Shown: positions 29,565 to 40,692 of the stretch, piece after piece
Layout of the letters: every line of letters begins with the position of its first letter
Numbering within the stretch: position 1 is the stretch's first letter
From: Gluconobacter frateurii
GTDB taxonomy: Bacteria > Pseudomonadota > Alphaproteobacteria > Acetobacterales > Acetobacteraceae
Assembly (NCBI RefSeq): GCF_002723955.1
Contig: NZ_BEWN01000005.1
Location: 124,001-188,000, forward strand
Length of the DNA stretch: 64,000 nucleotides
Direction: 5' to 3'
The notes under the pieces: model-generated
Told to the model about the DNA's origin: nothing
Seen by the model: the letters and a program-made list of their open reading frames with translations, nothing else
Databases searched by the model: none
Position numbers and translations under genes: made by a program

Positions 29565-29578
29565 CGTCTATCTCCAAA

Positions 29579-29649
29579 ACCCTGCCTCCCACGAGACAGG
29601 GGTAAGACTGAAAGTTCATTCCAGTCAGTATCCAGATTCCCAGATACTG
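29579..29649 (-). other. Two hairpins between rpsG and tuf
   Basis: On the minus strand the first is CAGTATC/GATACTG (29649-29626). The second is CCCTGTCTC paired with GGAGGCAGGG including a G-U pair, followed by TTTT, about 14 nt before the tuf ATG. The second looks like a small attenuator that overlaps the approach to the tuf ribosome binding site. Confidence 0.5.
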
Positions 29650-29674
29650 CCGGAAGCCCTTTAGCGGGTTCTGT

Positions 29675-30151
29675 TTACCAGCGATAGTGGCTGAATGCCT
29701 TGTTGGCTTCAGCCATACGGTGCGTGTCTTCACGCTTCTTGACAGCGGAGCCACGATTGTTGACCGCGTCCATCAGTTCGTTGGACAGACGCTCCTGCAT
29801 CGTGTTCTCGCCACGCTTGCGGGAAGCATCGATCAGCCACCGGATCGCCAGAGCCTGACGGCGCTCTGCGCGCACTTCCACAGGCACCTGATAGGTAGCA
29901 CCACCCACACGACGTGAACGGACTTCTACAGCCGGCTTCACGTTGTCCAGAGCCGAGTGGAACATGGCCACTGGATCAGCGGCGCTACCACCACGGTTAC
30001 GCAGAACTTCAAGTGCACCGTAAACGATGCCCTCAGCGGTGGATTTCTTTCCATCGTACATCAGCGCATTCATGAAACGCGTGATAACGATGTCTCCAAA
30101 CTTCGGATCGGGAAGGATCTCACGCTTTACAGCGCGGTGACGGCGACTCAT
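29675..30151 (-). CDS. rpsG: 30S ribosomal protein S7
   Basis: A 158-residue protein that nucleates the 30S head and, in E. coli, represses the str operon. [40 protein letters not shown] and the C-terminal [16 protein letters not shown] are typical. It starts 12 nt after rpsL. Confidence 0.97.
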   Translation of the reverse strand: MSRRHRAVKREILPDPKFGDIVITRFMNALMYDGKKSTAEGIVYGALEVLRNRGGSAADPVAMFHSALDNVKPAVEVRSRRVGGATYQVPVEVRAERRQALAIRWLIDASRKRGENTMQERLSNELMDAVNNRGSAVKKREDTHRMAEANKAFSHYRW

Positions 30152-30163
30152 TCCAAATACCTC

Positions 30164-30535
30164 TTACTTCGGACGCTTCGCGCCATACAGCGAACGACGC
30201 TGACGACGCTTTGCGATGCCCTGCGTGTCAAGCACGCCTCGCAGGATGTGATAACGCACACCAGGAAGATCCTTCACGCGGCCACCACGGATTAGCACAA
30301 CACTGTGCTCCTGAAGGTTATGACCTTCACCCGGAATGTAGCTCACGACCTCATACCCGTTGGTCAGACGCACCTTGGCGACCTTACGCAGAGCGGAGTT
30401 CGGCTTCTTTGGCGTTACCGTGTACACGCGCGTGCAAACGCCACGCTTCTGGGGGCATCCCTGTAGTGCAGGGACCTTGTTCCGCTTTGCGGCCGGCTCA
30501 CGGCCGTTCGCGATCAACTGGTTGATGGTCGGCAT
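30164..30535 (-). CDS. rpsL: 30S ribosomal protein S12
   Basis: A 123-residue decoding-centre protein. [11 protein letters not shown] with K43 and [25 protein letters not shown] with K88 are the streptomycin-related loops, both wild type. AAGGG precedes the ATG. It is the first gene of the str operon, with a leader of about 260 nt. Confidence 0.97.
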   Translation of the reverse strand: MPTINQLIANGREPAAKRNKVPALQGCPQKRGVCTRVYTVTPKKPNSALRKVAKVRLTNGYEVVSYIPGEGHNLQEHSVVLIRGGRVKDLPGVRYHILRGVLDTQGIAKRRQRRSLYGAKRPK

Positions 30536-30785
30536 GCGCCCTTCCCAATCCTTGTCCTATTCCGGACAGGAAGCACCAGGCCTCCTGCCATGACATTTTA
30601 TTCAAATCGACATGCGGCTGAACCGCCTGCCTATCCCACATTTGGAAAGGGAAACAGCTAAAGCCATTTCCCTCCTTTTGTAGCCTGCGGCCTTGGCATT
30701 CCCGAAACCGGGTTAGCGGCACCACATGCGATTCTTTGTCTTCGACGGCTTAATTTTCGCCTCTTCCGGCGGGAGTAGCCGAGGG
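30536..30785 (-). promoter_or_regulatory. Structured leader of the str operon
   Basis: A gene-free stretch apart from a possible 21-codon leader peptide. It contains a hairpin TCCTTGTCC/GGACAGGA (30549-30571, one bulge) just before the rpsL ribosome binding site, and two AGGAGG-like sites (near 30672 and 30591). It lies between the promoter at 30791-30819 and rpsL. Confidence 0.5.
30602..30667 (-). CDS. Candidate 21-residue leader peptide before rpsL
   Basis: ATG to TGA, 21 codons (MALAVSLSKCGIGRRFSRMS plus I). AAAAGGAGGG lies 2-3 nt before the ATG, a strong but closely spaced Shine-Dalgarno. It is too short to judge by family. The position, inside the str-operon leader, suggests a translated attenuation device, but chance cannot be excluded. 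Confidence 0.3.
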   Translation of the reverse strand: MALAVSLSKCGIGRRFSRMSI

Positions 30786-30790
30786 CGCGG

Positions 30791-30819
30791 AACCTACGAA
30801 GGGTTCCGCGTTGAGTCAA
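30791..30819 (-). promoter_or_regulatory. Promoter of the str operon with overlapping palindrome
   Basis: On the minus strand TTGACT (30819-30814), a 17-nt spacer and TAGGTT (30796-30791), then the discriminator CCGCGCCCTCG. A perfect 9-bp palindrome CGCGGAACC/GGTTCCGCG (30786-30810) covers the spacer, the -10 and the first discriminator bases. Confidence 0.65.
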
Positions 30820-30879
30820 GTCTTTCGGCCACAAATGCATCGATTCTGAGAAGAGAGTTCCCGGAATCGACACATTTGC

Positions 30880-30915
30880 CCTCTCTGTCCTTCCCTTCAG
30901 AAGAAAACAGAGAGG
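30880..30915 (-). terminator. Hairpin after rpoC
   Basis: A 9-bp stem, CCTCTCTGT and ACAGAGAGG with an 18-nt loop, starts 7 nt past the rpoC stop. No T run follows, so termination may be inefficient or factor-dependent. Confidence 0.5.
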
Positions 30916-30921
30916 TTTTCA

Positions 30922-33900
30922 TCACTCTGCAGCGTCTTCCACTTCGGCCGTTGAACGACCGACGCGGTGACGATCCTGGCTGGCAGCAATTCCCCGAAGA
31001 CGGTTCATGACGCTACCCGTACCCGCCGGGATCAGACGGCCGACAATCACGTTCTCCTTGAGACCATTAAGCGTGTCGACCTTGCCGGATGTAGCGGCGT
31101 CAGTAAGCACGCGTGTGGTCTCCTGGAAAGACGCCGCGGAGATGAAGGACTGCGTCTGCAGAGAAGCCTTGGTGATACCCTGTAGCACCGGCATAGCCAC
31201 TGCTGGGGTATCGCCATTTTCTTGCAGGCGCTGATTCTCGATCTCGTATTCAATCCGATCAACAGTTTCGCCGATCAGATAGGTCGAATCACCCGGCTCC
31301 AGAATTTCAACCTTCTGCAGCATCTGACGAACAATGACTTCAATATGCTTGTCATTGATCTTCACGCCCTGCAGTCGGTAGACGTCCTGAATTTCGTTGA
31401 CCAGATAGTCAGAGAGCGCCTCGACACCCATGACCTTCAGAATGTCATGGGGCACACGCGGACCATCGACCAGCGGATCACCCTTCTGAACAAAGTCGCC
31501 CTCCTGAACGGAAACGTGCTTGCCCTTCGGGATAAGGTACTGGGTCTCTTCGCCGGTTTCGTCATTTTTCACAATGACGCAACGCTTGGACTTGTAGTCC
31601 TTGCCGAATTCAATGCGCCCATCGCCTTCAGCAATGATCGCATGATCTTTCGGACGACGAGCTTCAAAGAGTTCAGCAACACGCGGCAGACCACCGGTAA
31701 TGTCACGCGTCTTGGAACCTTCACGCGGAATACGCGCCAGAACGTCACCAGCATGAACTTCCGCACCATTCTCGATAGACAGAATACTGTCTGGTGAGAG
31801 GAAGTAGCGGGCGTCATTGCCATTGGCGAGCTTGACCACATTGCCTGCAGCATCCTTGAGCTGCAGACGCGGACGAAGATCCACACCCTTGGAAGCCTGC
31901 TTGTAGTCAACCACAACCTTGGAACTAAGGCCTGTGACCTCATCCATACGTTCGACAAGCGTGATGCTGTCGATCAGGTCAAGGTATTCGACGGTACCAG
32001 CCTGCTCGGTAATGATCGGAAGGGTGTACGGGTCCCACTCAGCCATCTTCTGGCCACGTGCGACTGCCTCACCCTCACCCACCATCAGACGTGCACCATA
32101 AGGCACACGATAACGGGCACGCTCGACATCGTTCTCATCGGTCAGAAGGATTTCGCAGTTACGCGACATCACAACCAGAACCTTCTGAGAGTTCTCGACA
32201 ACGTTACGGTTCTTGATCGTCACACGCCCATCACGGGACGCCTCGACCATTGACTGCTCAGCACCACGCGTTGCCGCACCACCAATATGGAAGGTACGCA
32301 TTGTCAGCTGTGTACCTGGCTCACCGATGGACTGAGCAGCGATCACGCCGACAGCTTCACCAATGTTCACAGGCGTACCGCGGGCCAGGTCACGACCATA
32401 GCAGTGTGCACAAATTCCGACGCGGCTGTCACATGTGAGAACCGAACGGATTTCCATGCTCTCGACACCAGCCTTCTCGATGAGCTCGGCTTCCGGCTCT
32501 TCGATCAGCGTGTTGCGAGGCAGAAGGACTTCGTGCGTCACCGGATGCAGCACATCCTTGGACGTTGTACGGCCCAGGATACGCTCGGAAAGAGAGGCAA
32601 CGACTTCACCGCTGTCCATCACCGCACGAACCGTCAGACCGCGCTCTGTACCGCAATCAGGCTCAACGATGATGCAATCCTGCGCAACGTCAACAAGACG
32701 ACGTGTCAGGTATCCAGAGTTCGCGGTCTTCAGAGCCGTATCAGCAAGACCCTTACGGGCACCGTGACTGGACGTGAAGTAATCGAGAACCGACAGACCT
32801 TCTTTGAAGTTTGCGATAATCGGCTGCTCGATGATCTCGCCAGAAGGCTTCACCATCAGACCGCGCATACCCGCAAGCTGCTTCATCTGGGCCGGCGACC
32901 CACGAGCACCCGAGTGGCTCATCATCCACACAGAGTTCGTCGGCTTGCCGATGACCTGCTTGGAGATTTCCTTCAGCATGGCGGCCTGCACTTCGTCCGT
33001 GCAACGGGACCAAGCATCAACCACCTTGTTGTAACGCTCGCCAGCCGTAATCAGACCGTCCTGATACTGCTGCTCGAACTCCTTGACCTCTTCCGACGTC
33101 TTGCCAACCAGCGTAGCCTTCTCTGCCGGGATGATCATGTCATCCTTGCCGAAGGAAATGCCAGCACGGGCAGCGTGCTTGAAACCAAGGCCCATGAGAC
33201 GGTCACAGAAGATTACTGCTTCCTTCTGACCACAGTGACGATAGACCGTATCGATGACATCGGACACGTTCTTCTTCGTCAACTGCTTGTTGATCAGGCT
33301 GAATGGAATCGCAGGGTGCTTCGGCAGGATCTGCGCAATAAGGGCACGTCCCGGCGTCGTCAAAATCGTCTGGCGGATCGGGTTACCGTTTTCATCAACG
33401 GTCGGAAGACGCAGACGGATCTTGTCGTGAAGCTGCAGAGAACCCGAAAGCATTGCGCTCTCGATTTCAGCAACATCGGAATACGCAGGTGGGGCAGCCT
33501 TGATGACCTTACCACCTTCGATGACGGCCTCGTCCGGTGTCTCACGATACTCAGGAACTTCAAGGCTCAGATAATAGAGACCCAGAACGATATCCTGAGA
33601 CGGCACGATAATCGGCTTACCGTTTGCAGGGCTGAGAATGTTGTTCGTGGACATCATCAGCACGCGCGCTTCGAGCTGCGCTTCGAGCGACAGCGGAACG
33701 TGCACGGCCATCTGATCGCCGTCAAAGTCGGCATTGAAGGCGGTGCAGACCAGCGGGTGAAGCTGGATAGCTTTACCTTCAATCAGGGTCGGCTCGAACG
33801 CCTGAATGCCAAGACGATGAAGCGTGGGGGCACGGTTCAGCATCACTGGATGTTCGCGGATAACCTCTTCGAGGATATCCCAGACTTCCGGACGCTCTTT

Positions 33901-35238
33901 CTCCACCATGCGCTTTGCAGCCTTAATGGTGGTGGCGTGACCGTACTTTTCCAGCTTGGAGTAGATGAACGGCTTGAAGAGTTCGAGCGCCATCTTCTTG
34001 GGAAGACCGCACTGATGCAGCTTCAGTTCCGGACCAACCACGATGACCGAACGGCCAGAATAGTCGACGCGCTTACCAAGAAGGTTCTGACGGAAACGGC
34101 CCTGCTTGCCCTTCAGCATATCAGACAGAGACTTCAGCGGACGCTTGTTGGCACCCGTAATCGCACGCCCACGACGGCCGTTGTCGAACAACGCGTCAAC
34201 AGCTTCCTGAAGCATGCGCTTTTCGTTACGGACAATAATATCCGGCGCACGAAGCTCGATCAGGCGCTTCAGACGGTTATTACGGTTAATGACGCGGCGA
34301 TACAGATCATTCAGATCAGACGTTGCAAAACGACCACCATCCAGCGGGACCAGCGGACGGAGTTCCGGCGGAATTACCGGAATGATGTCCATGATCATCC
34401 AGTCCGGACGTGAGCCACTCTCAACGAATGCCTCAACGAGCTTCAGACGCTTGACCAGCTTCTTACGAGCAGCTTCAGACGTTGCCTTGCGCAGCTTCTT
34501 GCGCATCATCGTCTTTTCGGAATCGCCTTCCATGACTTCAGCGTCATAGTCAAACGGATCCGGCAGCCCCTTTGCCTTAGCAGCAAGGCTCAGCTCGCGT
34601 TCCTGCGCATTAGGAATGCCCCAGTCGTAGCTGGACAGCGCCCGCTTGATCGCCTCGGCACCGATCCCAACGTCAATGCCCGCATCCGGATATTCGTCGA
34701 GCAGATCTTCGCAACGGATTTCATCGAGAAGATACTGGTCGCGCTTCTTGCCATTCTTATAGGAGTCGATCTGATCGGAATCACAGACGCCCTTATCGAG
34801 AATGAGGAACTTCTCGAAATACAGAACAGGCTCAACGTCTTTGAGCGGCAGGTCCAGCATCGTGGCGATGCGGCTCGGCAGCGACTTCAGGAACCAGATG
34901 TGCGCAACCGGGGAAGCAAGTTCGATATGCCCCATGCGCTCACGGCGCACCTTGGCAAGCGTGACTTCAACGCCGCACTTTTCACAGACAATGCCGCGGA
35001 ACTTCATCCGCTTGTATTTGCCGCAAAGGCATTCATAGTCCTTGATAGGACCAAAAATGCGGGCGCAGAAAAGCCCGTCACGCTCTGGCTTGAACGTACG
35101 GTAGTTGATGGTCTCCGGCTTCTTGATTTCGCCGTAGGACCAGGAGCGGATCTGCTCACTGGAAGCAAGCTGGATCTTGATCTGGTCAAAGCTGACTGAC
35201 TGACCAGCCTGACCCAGGATTTTCATGAGTTCGTTCAT
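30922..35238 (-). CDS. rpoC: RNA polymerase beta' subunit
   Basis: A 1438-residue subunit. The N-terminal zinc ribbon has [20 protein letters not shown], the catalytic Mg site [12 protein letters not shown] lies around residue 500, the bridge-helix/trigger-loop region has [19 protein letters not shown], and the second zinc site is [19 protein letters not shown]. It is some 30-40 residues longer than E. coli RpoC (1407), mostly at the C-terminus. The ATG at 35238 ([10 protein letters not shown]) was preferred over a TTG five codons upstream. It is 80 nt downstream of rpoB. Confidence 0.98.
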   Translation of the reverse strand: MNELMKILGQAGQSVSFDQIKIQLASSEQIRSWSYGEIKKPETINYRTFKPERDGLFCARIFGPIKDYECLCGKYKRMKFRGIVCEKCGVEVTLAKVRRERMGHIELASPVAHIWFLKSLPSRIATMLDLPLKDVEPVLYFEKFLILDKGVCDSDQIDSYKNGKKRDQYLLDEIRCEDLLDEYPDAGIDVGIGAEAIKRALSSYDWGIPNAQERELSLAAKAKGLPDPFDYDAEVMEGDSEKTMMRKKLRKATSEAARKKLVKRLKLVEAFVESGSRPDWMIMDIIPVIPPELRPLVPLDGGRFATSDLNDLYRRVINRNNRLKRLIELRAPDIIVRNEKRMLQEAVDALFDNGRRGRAITGANKRPLKSLSDMLKGKQGRFRQNLLGKRVDYSGRSVIVVGPELKLHQCGLPKKMALELFKPFIYSKLEKYGHATTIKAAKRMVEKERPEVWDILEEVIREHPVMLNRAPTLHRLGIQAFEPTLIEGKAIQLHPLVCTAFNADFDGDQMAVHVPLSLEAQLEARVLMMSTNNILSPANGKPIIVPSQDIVLGLYYLSLEVPEYRETPDEAVIEGGKVIKAAPPAYSDVAEIESAMLSGSLQLHDKIRLRLPTVDENGNPIRQTILTTPGRALIAQILPKHPAIPFSLINKQLTKKNVSDVIDTVYRHCGQKEAVIFCDRLMGLGFKHAARAGISFGKDDMIIPAEKATLVGKTSEEVKEFEQQYQDGLITAGERYNKVVDAWSRCTDEVQAAMLKEISKQVIGKPTNSVWMMSHSGARGSPAQMKQLAGMRGLMVKPSGEIIEQPIIANFKEGLSVLDYFTSSHGARKGLADTALKTANSGYLTRRLVDVAQDCIIVEPDCGTERGLTVRAVMDSGEVVASLSERILGRTTSKDVLHPVTHEVLLPRNTLIEEPEAELIEKAGVESMEIRSVLTCDSRVGICAHCYGRDLARGTPVNIGEAVGVIAAQSIGEPGTQLTMRTFHIGGAATRGAEQSMVEASRDGRVTIKNRNVVENSQKVLVVMSRNCEILLTDENDVERARYRVPYGARLMVGEGEAVARGQKMAEWDPYTLPIITEQAGTVEYLDLIDSITLVERMDEVTGLSSKVVVDYKQASKGVDLRPRLQLKDAAGNVVKLANGNDARYFLSPDSILSIENGAEVHAGDVLARIPREGSKTRDITGGLPRVAELFEARRPKDHAIIAEGDGRIEFGKDYKSKRCVIVKNDETGEETQYLIPKGKHVSVQEGDFVQKGDPLVDGPRVPHDILKVMGVEALSDYLVNEIQDVYRLQGVKINDKHIEVIVRQMLQKVEILEPGDSTYLIGETVDRIEYEIENQRLQENGDTPAVAMPVLQGITKASLQTQSFISAASFQETTRVLTDAATSGKVDTLNGLKENVIVGRLIPAGTGSVMNRLRGIAASQDRHRVGRSTAEVEDAAE

Positions 35239-35318
35239 GCGCCGAAACCCCAATGTGCACCGCGGCGTCCCGCGGGCACTTCAAAATTGAACCGTGAAGC
35301 GAGAGGGGAGCGAGACAA

Positions 35319-38300
35319 TTAAATCTCGCCCTGCTCGAGTTCGACATTCAGGCCGAGAGACTTCAGTTCCTTGATCAGAACGTTGAAGCTCTCCGGAATG
35401 CCTGCTTCGAAGTCATCCTGCTCGCGCACGATAGCCTCATAGACCTTGGTACGGCCGGAAACGTCATCCGACTTCACCGTCAGCATTTCCTGCAGCGTAT
35501 AAGCCGCACCATATGCTTCCAGCGCCCAGACTTCCATTTCACCAAAGCGCTGACCACCGAACTGCGCCTTACCACCCAGCGGCTGCTGCGTGACGAGGGA
35601 GTACGGACCGATCGAACGTGCATGGATCTTGTCATCGACAAGGTGATGCAGCTTCAGCATGTAAATGTAACCAACCGTGGTCTGGCGCTCAAATGTCTCG
35701 CCCGTACGACCATCGATCAGCTGAGACTGACCCGACTTGTTCACACCAGCCTTTTCCAGCATGCCTTCGATGTCCGGGATGGAAGCACCATCGAACACCG
35801 GGGTAGCAATCGGAAGACCCTTGCGAAGGTTGTTGGCCAACTCGATGAGTTGCTCGTTCGGCAGAGTAGCAACGTCGGTTTCGAAGATTTCGTCCCCGTA
35901 AACGTCCCGCAGACGATCAAGCAGTTCCTGCTTTCGCTCACCAGTCCGCTGATACTCGTCAACCATCTCGCCGATGCTTGCACCGATATTGGCACAAGCC
36001 CAACCCAGATGGGTTTCAAGGATCTGACCTATGTTCATGCGCGACGGCACACCCAGCGGGTTCAGAACGATATCAACAGCCTGACCATTCTCAAGGAACG
36101 GCATGTCTTCGACAGGCACAACACGGGAAACGACACCCTTGTTGCCGTGACGACCAGCCATCTTGTCACCCGGCTGAAGCTTACGCTTCACGGCAACAAA
36201 GACCTTGACCATCTTCATCACGCCAGGCGGCAGTTCATCCCCGCGCTGCAGCTTTTCAACCTTGTTGTCAAAACGCGCATTGATGCGACGGACAGCTTCA
36301 TCAAACTCGGAACGCAGTGTTTCGAGTTCAGCAGTCACCTCATCAGAGGAGACCGAGATGTTGCGCCATGCCGCACGAGGATGCTCATCCAGAACTTCAA
36401 CCGTGATCGGCGTACCAGAACGGATACCCTTGAACCCGGCACCAGCAACCTGGCCAACCAGACGCTCACGCAGACGGTTGTGGAAGCTACGCTCCTGAAT
36501 GGAACGCTCGTCATCTCGGTCCTTCGTCAGACGTTCGATTTCGGCGCGCTCGATTGCCATTGCACGCTCGTCTTTGTCGACACCACGACGTGAGAAGACG
36601 CGAACATCGACGATCGTACCGGTCGTGCCAGGCGGCAGCTTCAGAGACGTATCACGAACATCGGAAGCCTTCTCACCGAAGATGGCGCGGAGGAGCTTCT
36701 CTTCCGGCGTCATCGGGCTTTCACCCTTCGGCGTTACCTTACCGACGAGAATATCACCCGGATTCACCTCGGCGCCGACATAGACAATGCCTGCCTCGTC
36801 GAGGTTACGAAGAGCTTCTTCACCGACATTAGGAATGTCGCGAGTGATCTCTTCCTGACCCAGCTTCGTGTCACGAGCCATGACTTCAAATTCTTCGATG
36901 TGGATCGAAGTGAAGACGTCATCGCGCGCGATACGCTCAGAGATGAGGATGGAGTCCTCAAAGTTGTAACCGTTCCAAGGCATAAACGCGACAAGTACGT
37001 TACGACCCAGAGCCAGTTCACCAAGCTCGGTGGACGGACCGTCAGCAATGATGTCGCCAGCATGAACCGTGTCACCAACCTTCACCAGCGGACGCTGATT
37101 GATGCAGGTGGACTGGTTTGAACGCATGTACTTGCGCAGACGATAGATATCGACACCCTGCGTCGAACCTGCATCGTCAGTCGCGCGGACAACGATACGT
37201 GCACCATCGATCTGGTCAATGATACCACGACGCTTGGCAACGATCGTCGCACCGGAGTCACGTGCAACAGCTGCTTCCATACCTGTTCCAACCAGCGGGG
37301 CATCTGCCTTCACCAGCGGAACAGCCTGACGCTGCATGTTTGCGCCCATGAGCGCACGGTTGGCGTCATCGTTCTCAAGGAACGGAATGAGAGCTGCAGC
37401 AACCGAAACAAGCTGCTTCGGTGACACGTCGCAAGCCGTAACCTGCTCAGGCGGCACAACACGGAAATCGCCAGACTTACGAACGGAAACCAGCTCGTCC
37501 GTCAGATGGCCATCTGCGCTCTGCTTGGCATCAGCCTGCGCAACGACAAGCTTCTCTTCTTCCATGGCAGAAAGATATTTCCAGCCATCCTGAAGAATGC
37601 CGTCCTTAACCAGACGATACGGCGTTTCGATGAAGCCGTACTTGTTGACCTTGGCATAGGTCGAGAGCGAGTTGATCAGACCGATGTTCGGACCTTCAGG
37701 CGTCTCGATCGGGCAAATACGGCCATAATGCGTCGGATGAACGTCACGGACTTCGAAGCCTGCACGCTCACGGGTCAAGCCGCCCGGACCGAGCGCCGAA
37801 AGACGACGCTTATGCGTCACTTCGGAAAGCGGGTTTGTCTGATCCATGAACTGGCTAAGCTGTGAAGAACCGAAGAACTCACGAACAGCAGCAGCAGCCG
37901 GCTTTGCATTGATCAGATCATGCGGCATGACCGTGTCAATGTCGACGGATCCCATACGTTCACGAATGGCACGTTCCATACGGAGCAGACCCACGCGATA
38001 CTGGTTTTCCATCAATTCGCCGACAGAGCGAACGCGGCGGTTACCTAGGTTATCGATGTCGTCAATCTGACCGCGGCCATCCTTCAGGTCGCACATGATC
38101 TTGATGGTGCGCAGGATATCTTCTTTGCGAAGAACGCGAAGGGTATCCGGCGCATCCACATCGAGACGCATGTTCATCTTCACACGACCAACGGACGACA
38201 GATCATATCGATCCTGATCAAAGAAGAGACCACGGAACATCGCTTCAGCGGTTTCCTTGGTCGGCGGCTCACCCGGGCGCATGATGCGATAGATATCGAT

Positions 38301-39491
38301 CAGCGCTTCATCGCGGCTGGTGTTCTTGTCAACGGAGAGCGTGTTGCGGATCCACGGACCATGCGAACCGTCAACCGAAAGCGTTGGAAGTTCCGTGATG
38401 CCAAGCTCTTCAAGAGCAACAAGACGATCTTCCGTCAGCTCCTCACCAGCTTCACCATAGATCTCACCCGTATGCTCATTGACGAGATCATAGGCAAGAT
38501 AGCGACCGAGAACATCCAGACGACCGACTTGAACCACACGGGTCTTTTCGGCAATTTTGCGGACCATACGAGCGGTCAGCTTGGCGTCTGCCTCAGCAAC
38601 CACTTCGCCCGTGTCGGCATCAACCAGCGGGCTTAGCAGCTTCTGACCACGGAATGCTTCTGGCTCGAAAGGACGTGCCCAGCCATCACCCATCCGGGTG
38701 AACGGAACCATGTCATAGAAGTAGGACAGGATCTCATCCTGATCCATACCGCGAATGTCGAGACCTTCGACATCCCCGCCTTCTGCAATCTTCCGGTCAC
38801 GCTGCGCGATGTAGTTTGCGCCTTCAAGTGCGTACAGAAGCGTCGTGACAGGAAGCTTGCGCTTGCGATCAATACGAACGTAGATCAGGTCCTTGGCGTC
38901 GAATTCGAAATCGAGCCATGAACCACGATATGGAATCACACGGGCAGCAAAGAGATACTTACCCGAAGAATGCGTCTTGCCCTTATCGTGATCGAAGAAG
39001 ACACCTGGGCTACGATGCATCTGAGAAACGATGACGCGCTCGGTACCGTTGATAATGAAGGTACCATTGTCTGTCATGAGCGGCATGTCGCCCATGTAGA
39101 CCGGCTGTTCCTTCAGATCATGAATGGAGCGCGAACCCGTATCTTCATCAATGTCCCACGTTGTCAGACGAAGGATGACTTTTAGCGGGGCTGCGTATGT
39201 CAGACCACGCTGAATGCATTCTTCGACGTCATACTTTGGCTCTTCGAACTCGTAAGACACGAAGTCCAGACGACCGCGACCAGCAAAGTCATTAATTGGG
39301 AAAACCGAACGGAATACTTCCTGCAGACCGGAGTTCTGACGTGCGTCAGGACTCACATTCATCTGCAGGAACGCTTCGTAGGAAGCGCGCTGCACATCGA
39401 TCAGATTGGGCATCGGCGCAATTTCGGGAATGCGCCCGAAGCTTTTGCGGATCCTCTTGCGTCCCGTGAACGATTTGGTGATCGCGTTCAT
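35319..39491 (-). CDS. rpoB: RNA polymerase beta subunit
   Basis: A 1390-residue subunit. The rifampicin pocket [20 protein letters not shown] with [11 protein letters not shown] follows, near residues 535-565, and is wild type at the usual resistance positions. The C-terminal [20 protein letters not shown] and [14 protein letters not shown] contact beta'. The leader of 120 nt is preceded by its own promoter and an attenuator-like hairpin. Confidence 0.98.
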   Translation of the reverse strand: MNAITKSFTGRKRIRKSFGRIPEIAPMPNLIDVQRASYEAFLQMNVSPDARQNSGLQEVFRSVFPINDFAGRGRLDFVSYEFEEPKYDVEECIQRGLTYAAPLKVILRLTTWDIDEDTGSRSIHDLKEQPVYMGDMPLMTDNGTFIINGTERVIVSQMHRSPGVFFDHDKGKTHSSGKYLFAARVIPYRGSWLDFEFDAKDLIYVRIDRKRKLPVTTLLYALEGANYIAQRDRKIAEGGDVEGLDIRGMDQDEILSYFYDMVPFTRMGDGWARPFEPEAFRGQKLLSPLVDADTGEVVAEADAKLTARMVRKIAEKTRVVQVGRLDVLGRYLAYDLVNEHTGEIYGEAGEELTEDRLVALEELGITELPTLSVDGSHGPWIRNTLSVDKNTSRDEALIDIYRIMRPGEPPTKETAEAMFRGLFFDQDRYDLSSVGRVKMNMRLDVDAPDTLRVLRKEDILRTIKIMCDLKDGRGQIDDIDNLGNRRVRSVGELMENQYRVGLLRMERAIRERMGSVDIDTVMPHDLINAKPAAAAVREFFGSSQLSQFMDQTNPLSEVTHKRRLSALGPGGLTRERAGFEVRDVHPTHYGRICPIETPEGPNIGLINSLSTYAKVNKYGFIETPYRLVKDGILQDGWKYLSAMEEEKLVVAQADAKQSADGHLTDELVSVRKSGDFRVVPPEQVTACDVSPKQLVSVAAALIPFLENDDANRALMGANMQRQAVPLVKADAPLVGTGMEAAVARDSGATIVAKRRGIIDQIDGARIVVRATDDAGSTQGVDIYRLRKYMRSNQSTCINQRPLVKVGDTVHAGDIIADGPSTELGELALGRNVLVAFMPWNGYNFEDSILISERIARDDVFTSIHIEEFEVMARDTKLGQEEITRDIPNVGEEALRNLDEAGIVYVGAEVNPGDILVGKVTPKGESPMTPEEKLLRAIFGEKASDVRDTSLKLPPGTTGTIVDVRVFSRRGVDKDERAMAIERAEIERLTKDRDDERSIQERSFHNRLRERLVGQVAGAGFKGIRSGTPITVEVLDEHPRAAWRNISVSSDEVTAELETLRSEFDEAVRRINARFDNKVEKLQRGDELPPGVMKMVKVFVAVKRKLQPGDKMAGRHGNKGVVSRVVPVEDMPFLENGQAVDIVLNPLGVPSRMNIGQILETHLGWACANIGASIGEMVDEYQRTGERKQELLDRLRDVYGDEIFETDVATLPNEQLIELANNLRKGLPIATPVFDGASIPDIEGMLEKAGVNKSGQSQLIDGRTGETFERQTTVGYIYMLKLHHLVDDKIHARSIGPYSLVTQQPLGGKAQFGGQRFGEMEVWALEAYGAAYTLQEMLTVKSDDVSGRTKVYEAIVREQDDFEAGIPESFNVLIKELKSLGLNVELEQGEI

Positions 39492-39615
39492 CTATCTTGC
39501 CCTCTGCACCAGACCTTCGAGTCGCCCGGGACTTCGCTGACAGACAACCGCCTGACGCGACACGGACGACCGGAACGACCGGCTTTCAGTAATTTCAATA
39601 CGTAGCGAGCCGCGT

Positions 39616-39643
39616 ATTATACTCTTATTTCCACCAACGGCAA
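39616..39643 (-). promoter_or_regulatory. Promoter before rpoB
   Basis: On the minus strand TTGCCG (39643-39638), a 16-nt spacer and the perfect -10 TATAAT (39621-39616), followed by ACGCGGCTCGC. It would allow rpoBC to be made apart from rplJL. Confidence 0.7.
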
Positions 39644-39646
39644 ATC

Positions 39647-39674
39647 GGGCGGGAACCGCATGCGATCCCCGCCC
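39647..39674 (-). terminator. rplL-rpoB attenuator hairpin
   Basis: GGGCGGG and CCCGCCC enclose a loop with the small palindrome CGCATGCG. It lies between rplL and the rpoB promoter with only a weak T run, as expected for a partial terminator such as that known between rplL and rpoB in E. coli. Confidence 0.6.
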
Positions 39675-39732
39675 TATCCGTCTGCTCTCGCAGAGGCCGC
39701 CCCTTAAAAAAGAGACGACCCGATCAAGTTGA

Positions 39733-40107
39733 TTACTTGATTTCGACCTTGGCGCCGTTGTCTTCCAGGGTCTTCTTGATCTTTTCGGCTTCGTCCTTGG
39801 ACACGCCTTCCTTAACGGTCTTCGGTGCGCCTTCGACCAGGTCCTTGGCTTCCTTCAGACCCAGACCCGTGATGCCACGGATTTCCTTGATCACGTTGAT
39901 CTTCTTGTCGCCAGCAGCGGCCAGAACAACGGTGAATTCGGTCTGCTCTTCAGCCGGAGCTGCACCAGCAGCCGGACCAGCAGCAGCAACTGCTACTGGA
40001 GCAGCAGCGGAAACGCCCCACTTCTCTTCGAGAAGCTTGGAAAGTTCAGCAGCTTCGAGAACGGTAAGAGCGGACAGCTCTTCAACAATCTTTGCCAGAT
40101 CGGCCAT
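39733..40107 (-). CDS. rplL: 50S ribosomal protein L7/L12
   Basis: A 124-residue stalk protein. The N-terminal dimerisation helices ([20 protein letters not shown]), an Ala/Pro-rich hinge ([20 protein letters not shown]) and the factor-binding domain ([20 protein letters not shown]) are in order. It follows rplJ after 66 nt. Confidence 0.97.
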   Translation of the reverse strand: MADLAKIVEELSALTVLEAAELSKLLEEKWGVSAAAPVAVAAAGPAAGAAPAEEQTEFTVVLAAAGDKKINVIKEIRGITGLGLKEAKDLVEGAPKTVKEGVSKDEAEKIKKTLEDNGAKVEIK

Positions 40108-40173
40108 GGTCTTATCCTAAGTGATGCACTGTTTGAATGGGTTCAAGCCTACGCCGCAGCGTTGACCTTACTC

Positions 40174-40692
40174 TTAAGCGGCTTCGCCGGTCTTGGCATA
40201 GGCGCCGAAGACGCGAGCAAGCTGGCCTGCCGGAGCCTGAACAACACCTGCGATACGCGTAGCCGGGGTCTGAATCATACCCACCAGCTTTGCACGCAGT
40301 TCGTCCAGAGACGGCAGCTCGGCAAGTGTCTTGATTCCATCGACGCCAAGCGTCTGGGAACCAAGGGAGCCACCGAGCACTACAAGCTTGTCATTCGTCT
40401 TGGCGAACTCGACGATCACCTTTGCAACTGCGACCGGGTCCTCAGACCAGGCTAGGGCCGTTGGCCCCTTGAGCAGCGGCGCAATGCCGTCGAATTGGGT
40501 CCCATCCAGAGCGCGGCTGGCCAGCCGGTTCTTCGCAACCTTGTATGTCGCACCTGCCGCACGAATGCGTCGACGCAGCTCCGTCACATCAGCAACCGTC
40601 AGACCCTTGTTCTGGGTGACGACAACCATGGACGTGCTGTTGAACACATCGGCGAGGAACTCGACAAAGGCCCGCTTTTCCGTACGGTCCAA
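40174..40692 (-). CDS. rplJ: 50S ribosomal protein L10
   Basis: A 172-residue stalk base protein. The family start [20 protein letters not shown] requires a TTG start codon, supported by GAGGAG about 9 nt upstream. [20 protein letters not shown] is the rRNA-binding part, and the C-terminal helix carries L12 dimers. A leader of about 300 nt precedes it. Confidence 0.95.
   Translation of the reverse strand: MDRTEKRAFVEFLADVFNSTSMVVVTQNKGLTVADVTELRRRIRAAGATYKVAKNRLASRALDGTQFDGIAPLLKGPTALAWSEDPVAVAKVIVEFAKTNDKLVVLGGSLGSQTLGVDGIKTLAELPSLDELRAKLVGMIQTPATRIAGVVQAPAGQLARVFGAYAKTGEAA

Noticed and set aside
28599-29687. A 362-codon frame antisense to tuf
   Set aside because: Antisense frames over tuf are a common artefact of its codon bias.
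30658-30873. A 71-codon frame in the str-operon leader
   Set aside because: It runs through the promoter and its palindrome, has no ribosome binding site and a non-protein-like composition.
32287-34413. A 708-codon open frame antisense to rpoC
   Set aside because: It is a mirror of codon use in a highly conserved gene; the product has no recognisable domain and no ribosome binding site was seen. The rpoC frame is certain.
39565-39582. Short tandem repeat ACGACCGGA-ACGACCGGC in the rpoB leader
   Set aside because: Two 8-bp copies in GC-rich DNA can arise by chance and there is no supporting context.
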